From contig NZ_JAHKPT010000021.1 of the NCBI RefSeq assembly GCF_018860635.1, positions 26,515 through 90,514 of the forward strand: a stretch of DNA of 64,000 nt, written 5' to 3'. The notes below the pieces were generated by a model, which was not told the DNA's origin, made no database searches, and was given only the letters and a program-made list of their open reading frames with translations. This DNA is from Aliiglaciecola lipolytica (GTDB taxonomy: Bacteria > Pseudomonadota > Gammaproteobacteria > Enterobacterales > Alteromonadaceae). Of the stretch, positions 1 through 10,415 are shown in pieces (positions within the stretch are counted from its first letter, which is position 1; every line of letters starts with the position of its first letter). The position numbers were made by a program, and so were the translations under genes.

Positions 1-420
1 TTCTCGGGATTGTAGCATGGTCTTTAGGCCATGGGTTTGGCTCGGGGCTAAAGCCACCGACTACAGGATGTATTTCTCGGGATTGTAGCATGGCCTTTAG
101 GCCATGGATTTTCGTCCAGAGATAAACCAATATCGGGGTTTTTCCAACCTATCTCGGGGCTGAAGCCACCGACTACAGGGATGGATTTCTCAAGGTTGTA
201 GCATGGCCTTCAGGCCATGGATTTTCACCATCTCGGGGCTAAAGCCACCGACTACAGGGAAGGTATTTCTCGGAATTGTAGCATGGCCTTCAGGCCATGG
301 ATTTTCACCATCTCGGGGCTAAAGCCACCGACTACAGGATGTGTTTCTCGGGGTTGTAGCATGGCCTTCAGGCCATGGAGTGTCCCAAGCCCTATACCTC
401 TTGGGGAAAGCCACCGATAT
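1..420 (+). repeat. REP/BIME-like array 1
   Basis: Two palindromic elements alternate. Element A has a GTAG head followed by the palindrome ATGGCC-TTTA-GGCCAT, and about five copies are visible. Element B, read on the opposite strand, has a GTAG head followed by a GGC-TTTA-GCC hairpin, and about four copies are visible. A degenerate B copy closes the array near 400-420. The array is probably cut by the left window edge. It lies just beyond the terminator of asnB. The layout matches RAYT-associated REP elements, which typically carry a conserved tetranucleotide beside an imperfect palindrome. Confidence 0.85.
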
Positions 421-445
421 ATAAGGCGAGGTCTTTATTTCGCGC

Positions 446-475
446 AAAAAAATGGGGCTAAAAAGCCCCATTTTT
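446..475 (-). terminator. Rho-independent terminator of asnB
   Basis: A perfect stem, AAAATGGGGCT with its complement around a TTTT loop, is followed on the minus strand by a run of seven T. It lies 16 bases beyond the asnB stop codon and separates that gene from repeat array 1. Confidence 0.85.
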
Positions 476-490
476 GGTTTTTACTAGCGG

Positions 491-2158
491 TTATGACTTG
501 CCGTGAACACTGATTACAGAGCGTCCTGATGGATCAGCCATATTCTTAAAGCTTTCATCCCACTCTAAGGCTTCTACGGTACTACAAGCGATAGATTTTC
601 CACCGGGTACGCAGTTCGCCGCGCTTTCTTGAGGGAAGTAACCTTCAAAAATGGTGCGATAGAAATAACCTTCTTTGGTATCTGGTGTATTGTGTGGGAA
701 ACGAAATTCAGCGGTAGCGAGTTGCTGTTCTGTCACTTCGTTATCAACATAGTCTTTGATGGAATCAATCCAAGAATAACCTACACCGTCACCAAACTGT
801 TCTTTTTGACGCCACAGTACTTCAGGTGGTAAATATTCGCCATTATCAAAGGCTTTACGAAGAATCCATTTTTCCATTTTTCCGTCAAGACACATTTTGT
901 CTTTTGGATTAAGACGCATAGCCACATCAAGGAACTCTTTATCCAAGAATGGAACGCGGGCTTCTACACCCCAAGCTGCTGTTGCTTTGTTTGCTCTTGC
1001 ACAATCAAACATATGCAGACGGTCTAATTTACGCACTGTCTCTTCATGGAATTCTTTTGCATTTGGTGCTTTATGGAAATACAAGTAACCGCCGAATATC
1101 TCATCAGCACCTTCACCAGATAGGACCATTTTGATACCCATAGCCTTAATTTTACGACTCATTAAGTACATTGGTGTAGCAGCACGGATGGTTGTAGTAT
1201 CGTAAGTTTCAAGATAGTAAATAACGTCACGAATGGCATCAATACCTTCTTGAATAGTAAAGTGAATCTCGTGATGCACAGTGCCTATCATGTCAGCTAC
1301 TTTCTTAGCCGCCACTAAATCTGGCGCACCTTCAAGACCTACTGCAAATGAGTGTAGGCGAGGCCACCAAGCGTCTGACTTATCTTCGTCTTCTATGCGC
1401 TTGGCTACATATTTAGCCGCAATTGCCGAAACCAAAGATGAATCCAATCCGCCTGATAACAATACAGCGTAAGGCACATCTGACATCATGTGAGACTTCA
1501 CTGATTTTTCAAAAGCCGTTTTTAATTCGTCTAAATCTGTGGTGTTGTCTTTGACTGCGTCATAAGACATCCAATCTCGTTGATAATATTTTTTCAACTC
1601 ACCGGTTTTGCTCCACAGGTAATGCCCTGGTGGAAATTCTGAAACGGTTTTACATACTGGTACCAATGCTTTCATTTCTGAAGCAACATAGAAGTTTCCA
1701 TGTTCATCAAAGCCAGTATATAGAGGGATGATGCCAATATGGTCACGAGCGATTAAATACGCATCTTGCTCTTCATCATACAAAATGAAAGCGAACATGC
1801 CTTGTAGCTCATCTATAAATTCAATTCCTTTTTGTTGGTACAAAGGAAGAATTACTTCACAGTCTGACTTGGTTTTGAAGTCATAAGGTTGCGCAAGATC
1901 TTTTTCTAACGCTTTGTGGTTATAGATTTCACCGTTGACAGCCAGAACGTGATTATTATTTCGGCTAATTAAAGGTTGCGCTCCAGTATCCACGTCTACG
2001 ATCGCCAAGCGTTCGTGACTCAAGATTGCGCTATTATTATTCCAAATACCTGACCAGTCAGGGCCACGATGGCGTAGCAATTTGGAAAGCTCTAACGCTT
2101 GCGTCCTAAGTTCTGATACATCAGTTTTGATGTCCAGAATGCCGAATATTCCACACAT
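491..2158 (-). CDS. asnB: Asparagine synthetase B (glutamine-hydrolysing)
   Basis: This cytosolic enzyme makes asparagine from aspartate, ATP and glutamine. The protein starts MCGIFGI, so Cys2 becomes the N-terminal nucleophile of the class II glutaminase domain (about residues 1-190). The synthetase domain carries the PP-loop SGGLDSS at about residues 235-241. A later GEGADEIFGGY segment is also typical of AsnB. The length of 555 residues matches the E. coli AsnB type. The gene is monocistronic: it has its own terminator and is divergent from the peroxiredoxin gene across a 450-base AT-rich spacer. Some polysaccharide loci carry AsnB-like amidotransferases, but this copy lies 13 kb outside the capsule locus and looks metabolic. 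Confidence 0.96.
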   Translation of the reverse strand: MCGIFGILDIKTDVSELRTQALELSKLLRHRGPDWSGIWNNNSAILSHERLAIVDVDTGAQPLISRNNNHVLAVNGEIYNHKALEKDLAQPYDFKTKSDCEVILPLYQQKGIEFIDELQGMFAFILYDEEQDAYLIARDHIGIIPLYTGFDEHGNFYVASEMKALVPVCKTVSEFPPGHYLWSKTGELKKYYQRDWMSYDAVKDNTTDLDELKTAFEKSVKSHMMSDVPYAVLLSGGLDSSLVSAIAAKYVAKRIEDEDKSDAWWPRLHSFAVGLEGAPDLVAAKKVADMIGTVHHEIHFTIQEGIDAIRDVIYYLETYDTTTIRAATPMYLMSRKIKAMGIKMVLSGEGADEIFGGYLYFHKAPNAKEFHEETVRKLDRLHMFDCARANKATAAWGVEARVPFLDKEFLDVAMRLNPKDKMCLDGKMEKWILRKAFDNGEYLPPEVLWRQKEQFGDGVGYSWIDSIKDYVDNEVTEQQLATAEFRFPHNTPDTKEGYFYRTIFEGYFPQESAANCVPGGKSIACSTVEALEWDESFKNMADPSGRSVISVHGKS

Positions 2159-2609
2159 AAAGGTTTATCTCTCTTATTTCCAAGTTTAAGGTAAGGGAAA
2201 AGTATCGCAAGAATAAGGCTGATAAAGGAAATAACTTTTTCGAACAGCTCAGATTTTTATGACGTATGTCCTTTTCCAACGGGTGAATTTGCCAGTATGA
2301 GCAAAAATTGCAAGGATAATATGTAATTTATTTTCAATTAATTAAATTAAGTACGCAAGTTTACAATTAATTCATTGAATTCGATGAAAATAACACCCAT
2401 ATGTAACTTAAGCGTAACAAAACTAATTAACTATCTATCAGTAAACTATTTTGGCAGGCAACTTATATTTTTTCGATTGAAAAGCTGCTCAATAACCCTT
2501 TAATCTGTTTTATAGATTACCATGATTTGTTTTAATCATTATTATTAAAAGTGTAAAGGCTGTATTATTTACCCAACTAGCCGGAATTATTAATTAATTG
2601 GAGATTTAC
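2159..2609. other. Divergent intergenic region asnB / prx-grx
   Basis: This AT-rich spacer of about 450 bases lies between two divergent starts, so it must hold both promoters. No convincing sigma-70 pair, operator or small gene could be assigned by eye. Confidence 0.5.
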
Positions 2610-3359
2610 ATGACACAAACTAATCCAAACTTTGAAGACAAAACGGGTCAAAAGGTCCCTTCTGTTACTTTTCGCACTCGCCAAAATGACGAATGGGTTG
2701 ATGTTACAAGCGACGAGCTTTTTGCTGGCAAAACAGTTGTTGTTTTCTCGCTTCCTGGTGCATTTACACCAACTTGTTCATCTACTCACTTGCCTCGTTA
2801 CAATGAATTGGCAAAAACATTTAAAGAAAATGGCGTAGATGACATTGTTTGTATGTCTGTAAACGATACTTTTGTAATGAATGCTTGGGCAGCCGACCAA
2901 GAAAGCGACAATGTTACTTTAATCCCAGACGGTAATGGCGAATTTACTGACGGCATGGGTTTGTTGGTTGATAAAAACGACCTTGGTTTTGGCAAGCGCA
3001 GCTGGCGTTATTCAATGTTGGTAAAAGACGGTGTGGTAGACAAAATGTTTATCGAACCTGATTTACCAGGCGACCCGTTTGAAGTATCTGACGCAGACAC
3101 TATGTTGGATTACGTCGCACCTGGCGCATTGAAGCCTCAAGCCGTAAGTATTTTCACCAAACCTGGCTGCCCTTTCTGCTCAAAAGCAAAAGCGTTGCTT
3201 AAAGACAAAGGTTATTCTTACGAAGAAATCGTTATGGGAGCGGGCGCTACTTTAACTTCGCTTAAAGCCATCACCGGTCGTGATACTGTTCCACAAGTAT
3301 TTATTGGTGGAAAACACATTGGTGGTAGCGAAGAATTGGAAGCTTATTTCAAATCATAA
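2610..3359 (+). CDS. Hybrid peroxiredoxin-glutaredoxin (Prx5/Grx fusion)
   Basis: This is a glutathione-dependent peroxidase. Residues about 1-160 form a Prx5-type peroxiredoxin with the peroxidatic cysteine in [10 protein letters not shown] (Cys56). Residues about 175-249 form a glutaredoxin with the active site CPFC at about 186-189. The fused glutaredoxin would recycle the peroxidase with glutathione, as in the Haemophilus influenzae hybrid Prx5. I chose the ATG at 2610 because GGAG lies just upstream; an in-frame TTG at 2598 is less likely. A strong terminator follows, so the gene is monocistronic. Confidence 0.93.
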   Translation: MTQTNPNFEDKTGQKVPSVTFRTRQNDEWVDVTSDELFAGKTVVVFSLPGAFTPTCSSTHLPRYNELAKTFKENGVDDIVCMSVNDTFVMNAWAADQESDNVTLIPDGNGEFTDGMGLLVDKNDLGFGKRSWRYSMLVKDGVVDKMFIEPDLPGDPFEVSDADTMLDYVAPGALKPQAVSIFTKPGCPFCSKAKALLKDKGYSYEEIVMGAGATLTSLKAITGRDTVPQVFIGGKHIGGSEELEAYFKS

Positions 3360-3384
3360 GTAATGAGCATCGAAGAATAAATTG

Positions 3385-3410
3385 AAAAACGGGCGTTAGC
3401 CCGTTTTTTT
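3385..3410 (+). terminator. Rho-independent terminator of prx-grx
   Basis: An ACGGGC / GCCCGT stem around a GTTA loop is followed by eight T. It sits about 25 bases beyond the peroxiredoxin stop codon. Confidence 0.88.
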
Positions 3411-3421
3411 TGCATCCGTCC

Positions 3422-3977
3422 CCGTAGCATTGCCTTTAGGCCATGGGGGGTTCGCTCGCCAATCTCGGTGTTGAAACGATCCATCTCGGGGCTAAAGCCA
3501 CCGACTACAGATTGTAGCATGGCCTTTAGGCCATGGGATTTTCTCTCGTCAATCTCGGTGTTGAAACGATCTATCTCGGGGCTAAAGCCACCGACTACAG
3601 GTGTAGCATGGCCTTTAGGCCATGGGATTTTCTCTCGTCAATCTCGGTGTTGAAACGATCCATCTCGGGGTTAAAGCCACCGACTACAGGTCGTAACATG
3701 GCCTTCAGGCCATGGATTTCTTGCTCGCCAATCTCGGTGTTGAAACGATCCATCTCGGGGCTAAAGCCACCGACTACAGGTTGTAGCATGGTCTTTAGGC
3801 CATGGGTTCCTCTCAGGGTTTAACCTATCCATCTCGGGGCTAAAGCCACCGACTACAGGTGTAGCATGGTCTTTAGGCCGTGGGGTTTTCGCTCGTCAAT
3901 CTCGGTGTTGAAACTATCCATCTCGGGGCTAAAGCCACCGACTACAGGTGTAGCATGGTCTTTAGGCCATGGGGTTT
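3422..3977 (+). repeat. REP/BIME-like array 2
   Basis: About seven A elements (GTAG head, CATGGCC palindrome) alternate with about six B elements. The period is about 80-90 bases. Several units share a conserved linker containing TCTCGGTGTTGAAACGAT, so whole A-linker-B units appear to have been amplified in tandem. The array fills the space between the prx-grx terminator and the hydrolase gene. Short open frames crossing it, on either strand, are translations of the repeat and not genes. Confidence 0.88.
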
Positions 3978-4054
3978 ATAATGTTAAATAAACGTAGCAA
4001 TGGGGGATTGGGCTGTTTATAGTATTTTAACTACAGTGTTTATGGCCCATTTCT

Positions 4055-5080
4055 ATGTCAAAATTATCCTTAATTGTCCTCGGACTGTCGCTATTTGTTG
4101 TTCAAATTAGCCATGCTAAAAGTCCTGATTGGCTAATTCCGTTCAAAACCTTTTATGCCGAAGAGCTTGGTACAACCGCGGATTGTAAAAGTCCTAAGCC
4201 CTTTGTCTACAAAATCTGCTCTTCTGCTCTTAAAAACGACGGCAACGCGGCATACGTTTACCATCACAATCAACCCACAGATACAACAGTGGTGTTATTC
4301 CATGGTTTGAGTGATTCACCTTTCTTTTTTGAATCCATTGCTCCTGCTATTCATCAACTTGGTTACACTGTGATTGTCCCGTTGTTACCTGGGCACGGCA
4401 AATTAGATGCAGATGATGATATGGAGGACGGCGATTTAGCAAAACGCTGGACCTCTCATGTAGACGAAGTCATGGCATTTGCCCACACTTTAAGCCCGAA
4501 TGTATACATCGGTGGCTTTTCAACTGGAGGTGCACTTTCAGCGCAACACGTGTTGACTCATCCTGATCAGCAAAAAGGATTAATTTTATTTTCTGGCGCT
4601 CTGGCACTAGATGAATCTGTTGAAGGAATGGCAGGGATTTGGGGAATTAAGTCTTTAGCAAAGTTGCTTGATTGGAGTTACCAAACGCAAGGACCTAACC
4701 CTTACAAGTACCCTGAAGTATCGCGTCACTCTGCATTTATGTTAACTGATATTATTTTTGACGTTCGCGATAAATTAGCTGACGGAAATGTCCTTAATCT
4801 ACCGATTTTTTCTGTTCATTCAGAGGCTGATGCAACCACGCCAATTCGAGGTGTAAAAGACTTTATCAAACAAAACGCCGGACAAAGTGAAACATTTTTT
4901 ATCGATGCCTCCTACCAAGTTTGCCATGCTGATTTAGTGGTAAGTGAATCGCAATTGAATGATATGCAATATGATGCATCTAAAGTTGATGAGTCTGAGT
5001 CTTGCAAAGTTCCCAAAGCAAACCCTAAGCATGCAGAAATGATAGCGGCTTTAATTCACTTTCTAAATAACAATAAGTAG
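4055..5080 (+). CDS. Secreted alpha/beta hydrolase (esterase/lipase-like)
   Basis: This is a probable carboxylesterase or lipase of unknown substrate. A Sec signal peptide covers about residues 1-21 (cleavage after SHA), so the protein is exported. The fold markers are the oxyanion-hole motif VLFHGLSDS, the nucleophile elbow GFSTGGA (Ser at about 154), an acid candidate in SEADATTPI and a histidine in YQVCHAD. It is followed after 7 bases by a GST-like gene, so the two are probably co-transcribed. No clear ribosome binding site precedes the ATG. The family is clear but the substrate is not. Confidence 0.8.
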   Translation: MSKLSLIVLGLSLFVVQISHAKSPDWLIPFKTFYAEELGTTADCKSPKPFVYKICSSALKNDGNAAYVYHHNQPTDTTVVLFHGLSDSPFFFESIAPAIHQLGYTVIVPLLPGHGKLDADDDMEDGDLAKRWTSHVDEVMAFAHTLSPNVYIGGFSTGGALSAQHVLTHPDQQKGLILFSGALALDESVEGMAGIWGIKSLAKLLDWSYQTQGPNPYKYPEVSRHSAFMLTDIIFDVRDKLADGNVLNLPIFSVHSEADATTPIRGVKDFIKQNAGQSETFFIDASYQVCHADLVVSESQLNDMQYDASKVDESESCKVPKANPKHAEMIAALIHFLNNNK

Positions 5081-5087
5081 TTAATTT

Positions 5088-6185
5088 ATGTCTAAAATGT
5101 TTACCTTGTACGGCGCCCAAATGTCACTCTACACGGGGAAGGCTAGAGCTTATCTAACCTACAAAAAAATTCCTTTTCGAGAGGTATTTTCGTCAGTCAA
5201 GGTTTACAAATCCATTATAGAACCCAAAACTGGGGTTCGATTTATCCCTGTTGTTGAAACGCCTGAGGGCGAATTTATCCAAGATACAGTGCACATTATT
5301 GACGAATTGGAAAAGCGTTTTGAGGGGCATAGCATTTATCCGGCCACTCCCAAGCAACAGTTGGTGTCAGAAATATTTCAATTATGGGGTGATGAATGGT
5401 TAGTCATTCCAGCTATGCATTATCGTTGGAACAAAAATAATTTTCCGTTTATATATGAAGAGTTTGGGCGAGTAGCAACGCCTAACATGCCTGCATTTGT
5501 GCGTCGTTTTTTTGGTAAAAAATTGGCGAGCAGATTCAAAGGGTTTGTGCCTGTTTTAGGCATTACTGAAAAAACCATTCCGGCAATCGAAGACTGGTTC
5601 GAAAATCACGTTTTAGTGGAATTAAACAAGCACTTTTCTACTCACGAATTTCTGCTAGGTAGCCGGCCGTGCGCTGGTGATTTTGGATTATTCGGACCCT
5701 TATATGCGCATCTTTATCGTGATCCTGTACCTGGCGCAATTTTAAGGGAAAAAGCCCCGCATGTTGCTAAATGGGTAGAACGGTTACGAAATCCCCCTAA
5801 AAATGACGGAAGTTGGCTTGAAGGTGATGCGATACCGGATACTTTGATACCATTGTTATCCCGCATTTTTAAAGAATTTTGGCCTGTTTTGATGCATAGC
5901 GTTGAGAGTGTACAAAAATGGATTGTTGAAAATCCAGATGTTGAAAAAATTCCTAGATCCATTGGTTTTCACCAGTTTACCATTGGTGGTATATCAGAAA
6001 AACGCGCGATTATGCCGTTTCAACAATGGAAATTGCAAAGGGTAGTGGATGTTTATAACAAGTTTGATGTCGAACAAAAGGCAAACGTTGATAACTTTAT
6101 AAACGCATCATTTGGCCTAAAGATTGAGGCTTTGCCGATGTCTAAAAGGTTGCAGCGTAAAAATAATAAATTGGTCGTTGCATAG
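5088..6185 (+). CDS. Glutathione S-transferase family protein
   Basis: The N-terminal 80 residues look like a GST thioredoxin-fold domain: MFTLYGAQMSLYTGKARAYL, then a cis-proline-like FIPVVETPEG and the QDTVHIIDELEKRF segment. A helical GST C-terminal domain follows, with FLLGSRPCAGDFGLFGPLYAHL typical of the N-capping region. At 365 residues it is longer than a canonical GST (about 210), with roughly 120 extra C-terminal residues. It sits 7 bases after the hydrolase gene, suggesting a two-gene operon. The substrate cannot be inferred. Repeat array 3 starts right after the stop codon. Confidence 0.82.
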   Translation: MSKMFTLYGAQMSLYTGKARAYLTYKKIPFREVFSSVKVYKSIIEPKTGVRFIPVVETPEGEFIQDTVHIIDELEKRFEGHSIYPATPKQQLVSEIFQLWGDEWLVIPAMHYRWNKNNFPFIYEEFGRVATPNMPAFVRRFFGKKLASRFKGFVPVLGITEKTIPAIEDWFENHVLVELNKHFSTHEFLLGSRPCAGDFGLFGPLYAHLYRDPVPGAILREKAPHVAKWVERLRNPPKNDGSWLEGDAIPDTLIPLLSRIFKEFWPVLMHSVESVQKWIVENPDVEKIPRSIGFHQFTIGGISEKRAIMPFQQWKLQRVVDVYNKFDVEQKANVDNFINASFGLKIEALPMSKRLQRKNNKLVVA

Positions 6186-6192
6186 AAAAATG

Positions 6193-6903
6193 GGGTTGTA
6201 GCATGGCCTTTAGGCCATGGGGTTTTCTCTCGTCAATCTCGGTGTTGAAACGATCCATCTCGGGGCTAAAGCCACCGACTACAGGTGTAGCATGGCCTTT
6301 AGGCCATGGGTTCCTCTCGGGGTTTAACCTATCCATCTCGGGGCTAAAGCCACCGACTACAGGTTGTAGCATGGCCTTCAGGCCATGGGTTCCTCTCGGG
6401 GTTTAACCCAACCCAATTTCGGGGTTGTAGCATGGCCTTTAGGCCATGGATTCCTTTCAGGGTTTAACCTATCCATCTCGGGGCTAAAGCCACCGACTAC
6501 AGGTTGTAGCATGGCCTTTAGGCCATGGGTTCATCACGGGGTTTTCCCAATCCAATAACGGGGTTGTAGCATGGCCTTTAGGCCATGGATTCCTCTCGGG
6601 GTTTAACCCAACCCAATTTCGGGGTTGTAGCATGGCCTTTAGGCCATGGGTTTATCACGGGGTTAACCTAACCCAATTTCGGGTTGTAGCATGGCCTTTA
6701 GGCCATGGGTTCCTCTCAGGGTTTAACCTATCCATCTCGGGGCTAAAGCCACCGACTACAGGTTGTAGCATGGCCTTCAGGCCATGGATTCCTCTCAGGG
6801 TTTAACCTATCCATCTCGGGGCTAAAGCCGCCGACTACAGGTGTAGCATGGCCTTTAGGCCATGGGTTTACCAATCTCGGGGCTAAAGCCACCGACTACA
6901 TGC
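6193..6903 (+). repeat. REP/BIME-like array 3
   Basis: This is the densest array, with about ten A elements and six B elements in 710 bases. It fills the space between the convergent GST and yceH genes. Some A elements are paired with each other through linkers such as GGGTTTAACCCAACCCAATT instead of with a B element. The final B copy overlaps the yceH stop codon. Confidence 0.88.
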
Positions 6904-7558
6904 CTAGTTCTTGTTTAAATTGTTTGAACTGTTCTTTTAATTCGGCAAGTTCGGCTTCTAATGTGTCGACCCTTTGTGATAACGAATTTTGTGGTGTTGA
7001 TGACGATGCGGTGCCCTCTGGTCGCGATTCAAATTCGCTGATCTCAGGCTCTCCTGAAAACAAGTGCATGTATCTTGATTCTCGTTTGCCGGGTTCTCTG
7101 GGAAGCTTGGTTACAAGGCATTCGCCATTAAGAGTTTTCATGTATTCAAGATTTTCTTCCACTTCGTCTACATTTTTAAATTCTGCCAGGCGGTTAGTGC
7201 GACTGCGTAATTCCCCTGGCGTCTGAGGGCCGCGCAAAAGCAATACACATATTATGGAAAATTGCTGTCGAGTGAGTTTTAGGTCGCCAAACTCGGTATT
7301 GCAGAAGCGATGTTGGTATTTCACCACGCGACTACCAAAACCGCTGTGCTCGTTGATTTGTTTTAGTTCTCTGAGTTCGTCAACCGTGCGCTGAACATCA
7401 CTTTCAGTTAAGTTCATTACTGGATCACGATTACTTTTTTGGTTACAACCTAAGGTTAGTCCATTAATTGATAGTGGGTACTGATCCGGTGTGGTGACTT
7501 CTTTTTCAAGGAGTACTCCAATAACACGGCACTGAAGAGGGGTTAATTGCACTAACAT
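6896..7558 (-). CDS. yceH: YceH / UPF0502 (DUF480) family protein
   Basis: This matches the conserved YceH family of unknown function, predicted to hold tandem winged-helix domains. The start [20 protein letters not shown] and the segment [21 protein letters not shown] are characteristic. The second half includes [17 protein letters not shown]. The C-terminus is a predicted coiled coil ([20 protein letters not shown]). I chose the ATG at 7558, which has an AGAAGGA ribosome binding site; an open frame extends 16 codons further upstream. The gene follows pulA by 28 bases on the same strand. Its TAG stop lies inside the last B element of array 3. Confidence 0.9.
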   Translation of the reverse strand: MLVQLTPLQCRVIGVLLEKEVTTPDQYPLSINGLTLGCNQKSNRDPVMNLTESDVQRTVDELRELKQINEHSGFGSRVVKYQHRFCNTEFGDLKLTRQQFSIICVLLLRGPQTPGELRSRTNRLAEFKNVDEVEENLEYMKTLNGECLVTKLPREPGKRESRYMHLFSGEPEISEFESRPEGTASSSTPQNSLSQRVDTLEAELAELKEQFKQFKQELGM

Positions 7559-7586
7559 TTTATTTCCTTCTATTTCTTGTTCTTTT

Positions 7587-10415
7587 TTATCGAACGAATA
7601 CTGCAACTGTTAATTCAGGCAAATTAAAACCATATTCATCTGTTGTTGCGGTCTTAACTAATGGGTCGCTTCCTGTTTGTTGTGCAGGATGCAAACTGAA
7701 TTGCTGAGCCTGCGGCATGTCAAATTTTACAGAATGAGTATTGTGATTAAAAATAACTATGACCTGTTTGAAATTAGAGTCAATATTTTCTGTATTGGCA
7801 GAATTAATGGACATCACTATCAAACCTGTTTTTTGATTAGTGCCGGTATTCAGAAACTTAACTTGCTGAATAATTTCATCTGCGGTTTGCAGATTGAAAA
7901 GCGGCGTTGAAGTGCGAATTTTTAGAAAGTCTCTAAATACCTGTGAGGCAAATTGAATTTCTTGAGTTGAAACAACGTCTCTGCCTTGGTTTTGCGCAAT
8001 TGTTTGAGTAATTACTTCCCAATTGCTTTGGTCTTTTTCGGCAGGGGGTAATCCCACATTATAATTATTCGACTTTTTCCCGAAGTCTACCTTGTTGAAC
8101 CAATCGCCGTAATCATAACTGTCGCGCAAAAACGATTTGGAGCGCAACAACTCGCTACCCATATGTAAAAAAGGTATGCCTTGTGCCATCAAGGGATAGG
8201 CGAGGGACATGATGTGCATTCGGACCCGTTGTTCGGTGGTAGCCTGATGTGCAGTGCGATACTGATTGTTGTCCCATAAGGTTTGATTATCGTGTTTCGA
8301 CACATAGTTTATGGTATCCGCCGGATCTAGTGCATACCCGGTAGGCGCACCCCCATAATCTATATCACGGCCAAATACATGCTCTCCTTGGGCATTTTCC
8401 AGCGGAAAGTTCGCTAAGTTAGCGGCAAGTCCAATACGGGCTTGGTCCATGGAAAGCTGGTATTCCTGCTGCAAGGATTGCGTATCAATTTGGCTTTGCA
8501 ACTCATTTGGGAACACCAATAAGCCGTTTCCTAAGCCTTGGCCTTTACGAATATCTTGACCTGATAAGAATGACGAACCGCCTCTTACAGCATCCCTTAA
8601 TCTGTCTGTGAAGGTGCCTATTTCGGTGCCTGCCATTTCAATCTGACTGGCTTGGATGAACTGTGAATTGTTAGCAACTTCACCAAAGTTCCATCCTTCA
8701 CCATAGAAGTAGGTGTCAGGATCTACCGCTCTGACCGCTTCTCTGGCATGCAACATGGCGCTTTTAGGTTGATGTCCCATGAGGTCGAAGCGAAAACCAT
8801 CGATTTTATAGTGTTTCGCCCAGGTGACTAATGAGTCTGTCATCAATTTGGCCATCATGACATTCTCAGTCGCAGAGTTTTCACAACAGGTTGATTGTTC
8901 AATGGCCCCTGAAATTGGGTCTAGACGGTGATAGTAATTAGGCACAATTTTGTCTAAGACTGATTTTTCAGCCAATCCAGCGGCAAAGGTGTGGTTATAC
9001 ACAACGTCCATTATTACGCGGAAGCCCAATTGGTGGATGTCCATGATCATTTTTCTGAATTCTATAAGTCGTGGAATGCCTTCTGGATTTAACGCGTAGC
9101 TACCCTCTGGCACAGTGTAATGATAAGGATCATAGCCCCAGTTGTAATCATCTTTACTGCGGATTAGCCCAATTACTTTTTGAGCCTCGGAGGACGAGGG
9201 CGTATAGCTAAGTAAAAGACTTTGCAAGGACAATTCAGGGTTATAGTCGGTATGACAAATTTCCAATTCAGAGGCTAAAACGCACACTTTTTCTAAGCTG
9301 TCGTGCATGGAAATGACGTTGTTAGGGATTTCATCTATGGTGCTTAAATCATAGGTGGGGAGCAAGTGGATTGTATTTAGTCCCGCCTTTCTAAGTGCTT
9401 TCAAGTGATTGATGGAGTCACTGTTGGATTGACTGAATGCCGCGTATTTTCCAGCTAGATTTGGGTTAGAGAGGTTTTGGTCTGACGCGCTAAAATCTTT
9501 AATGCTTGTTTCATATAAAATTAAACTTTCCGGTGAATCGACCACAGGGATATTTTGTTGTTGCCAATTTTCTGGTTGAGTTTGCGGTGAGCTTAAATCC
9601 ACCACTTGGGAATAGACACTATTGGTGGATAAGCTTAAGGAGTAGGGATCTGTCACCTGTAATACTTCAATCTGTTTCGATTCAGGGTGATAAACCTGAA
9701 CTTGATAGCGATAGAAGGTTCCTTGCGGAGCATGACTAGTAATGCCACTCCAAGCGCCAGTTTGGGGATCTTCAGTGAGCTCTAATATGCCACTTTCCAA
9801 CGGGTTTTTATGTTCATCGAACAGGCGAACTTTGACGTTCAGTGCGGTGGGAGCCCAAATCGTGAAACGCGTAGAGCTTCCTAATAGTTGCGCGCCAAAA
9901 TTATCAATTTCATCTGCATCGTCCTGTTTTGAGGTATATAACGCGTCGAGTAGTTTTGCATTTTGTAGATAAGATAGACTTTCGATATCTGCCAAGTTTG
10001 GTTTTTTTGTGTGGTGATTAACGCTGACTACAGCGGCTTGCTGTTTCAGTAGCGATTTTAACTCAGAACGGGGAATGTCCACTTTGTAGGCATAAAAGTG
10101 GCTTAAATGTGGGTAGGATTGCGACACCCACTGAGGTGTTTCCACCGCTACTAAATTGAACAGTCTGTCTGCTTTTTTCTTGTCATCTATACTGCCATTT
10201 TTCGAAAAGACCAAAGCTGGGTGGGATTTTTTATTCGCTAATAAAATTAAATCGGCGCGAATCCAGTGGGCGGAAAAATCGACCTGCATTGTGCTGTTGT
10301 CATAATTAAGTGCTATTGGTTCGCCAACACTACGGTTAGTTTTTGTCGAGCCGCAGGCTGTCAAGATGAGCAGCATGACTAAGCTAATAGTACAAGTATA
10401 AATAGTAGGTTTCAT
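7587..10415 (-). CDS. pulA: Pullulanase-type alpha-1,6-glucosidase lipoprotein (GH13)
   Basis: This is a debranching enzyme that cleaves alpha-1,6 links in pullulan, glycogen or limit dextrin. From the ATG at 10415 the protein has a lipoprotein signal (LILTAC-GS), so it is probably anchored to a membrane. It then has a pullulanase N-terminal region, a CBM48-like domain ([17 protein letters not shown]) and a GH13 catalytic domain. Visible catalytic regions are MDVVYNHTF (region I), GFRFDLMGH (nucleophile Asp, about residue 544), [11 protein letters not shown] (acid Glu, about residue 573) and [11 protein letters not shown] (region IV). An AGGA ribosome binding site supports the chosen start; the open frame runs 34 codons further upstream. 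yceH follows by 28 bases. Confidence 0.93.
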   Translation of the reverse strand: MKPTIYTCTISLVMLLILTACGSTKTNRSVGEPIALNYDNSTMQVDFSAHWIRADLILLANKKSHPALVFSKNGSIDDKKKADRLFNLVAVETPQWVSQSYPHLSHFYAYKVDIPRSELKSLLKQQAAVVSVNHHTKKPNLADIESLSYLQNAKLLDALYTSKQDDADEIDNFGAQLLGSSTRFTIWAPTALNVKVRLFDEHKNPLESGILELTEDPQTGAWSGITSHAPQGTFYRYQVQVYHPESKQIEVLQVTDPYSLSLSTNSVYSQVVDLSSPQTQPENWQQQNIPVVDSPESLILYETSIKDFSASDQNLSNPNLAGKYAAFSQSNSDSINHLKALRKAGLNTIHLLPTYDLSTIDEIPNNVISMHDSLEKVCVLASELEICHTDYNPELSLQSLLLSYTPSSSEAQKVIGLIRSKDDYNWGYDPYHYTVPEGSYALNPEGIPRLIEFRKMIMDIHQLGFRVIMDVVYNHTFAAGLAEKSVLDKIVPNYYHRLDPISGAIEQSTCCENSATENVMMAKLMTDSLVTWAKHYKIDGFRFDLMGHQPKSAMLHAREAVRAVDPDTYFYGEGWNFGEVANNSQFIQASQIEMAGTEIGTFTDRLRDAVRGGSSFLSGQDIRKGQGLGNGLLVFPNELQSQIDTQSLQQEYQLSMDQARIGLAANLANFPLENAQGEHVFGRDIDYGGAPTGYALDPADTINYVSKHDNQTLWDNNQYRTAHQATTEQRVRMHIMSLAYPLMAQGIPFLHMGSELLRSKSFLRDSYDYGDWFNKVDFGKKSNNYNVGLPPAEKDQSNWEVITQTIAQNQGRDVVSTQEIQFASQVFRDFLKIRTSTPLFNLQTADEIIQQVKFLNTGTNQKTGLIVMSINSANTENIDSNFKQVIVIFNHNTHSVKFDMPQAQQFSLHPAQQTGSDPLVKTATTDEYGFNLPELTVAVFVR

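Noticed and set aside
217-513. Open reading frame across array 1, and similar frames in arrays 2, 3 and 4
   Set aside because: They translate the repeat units (MAFRPW, GLKPPTTG motifs), lack ribosome binding sites and occur in several arrays. They would be false hypothetical proteins.
3422-3977. Regular repeat spacing that could suggest a CRISPR array
   Set aside because: The units are palindromic, the linkers between them are themselves repeated, and the period of about 80-90 bases is too long. No cas genes are present.
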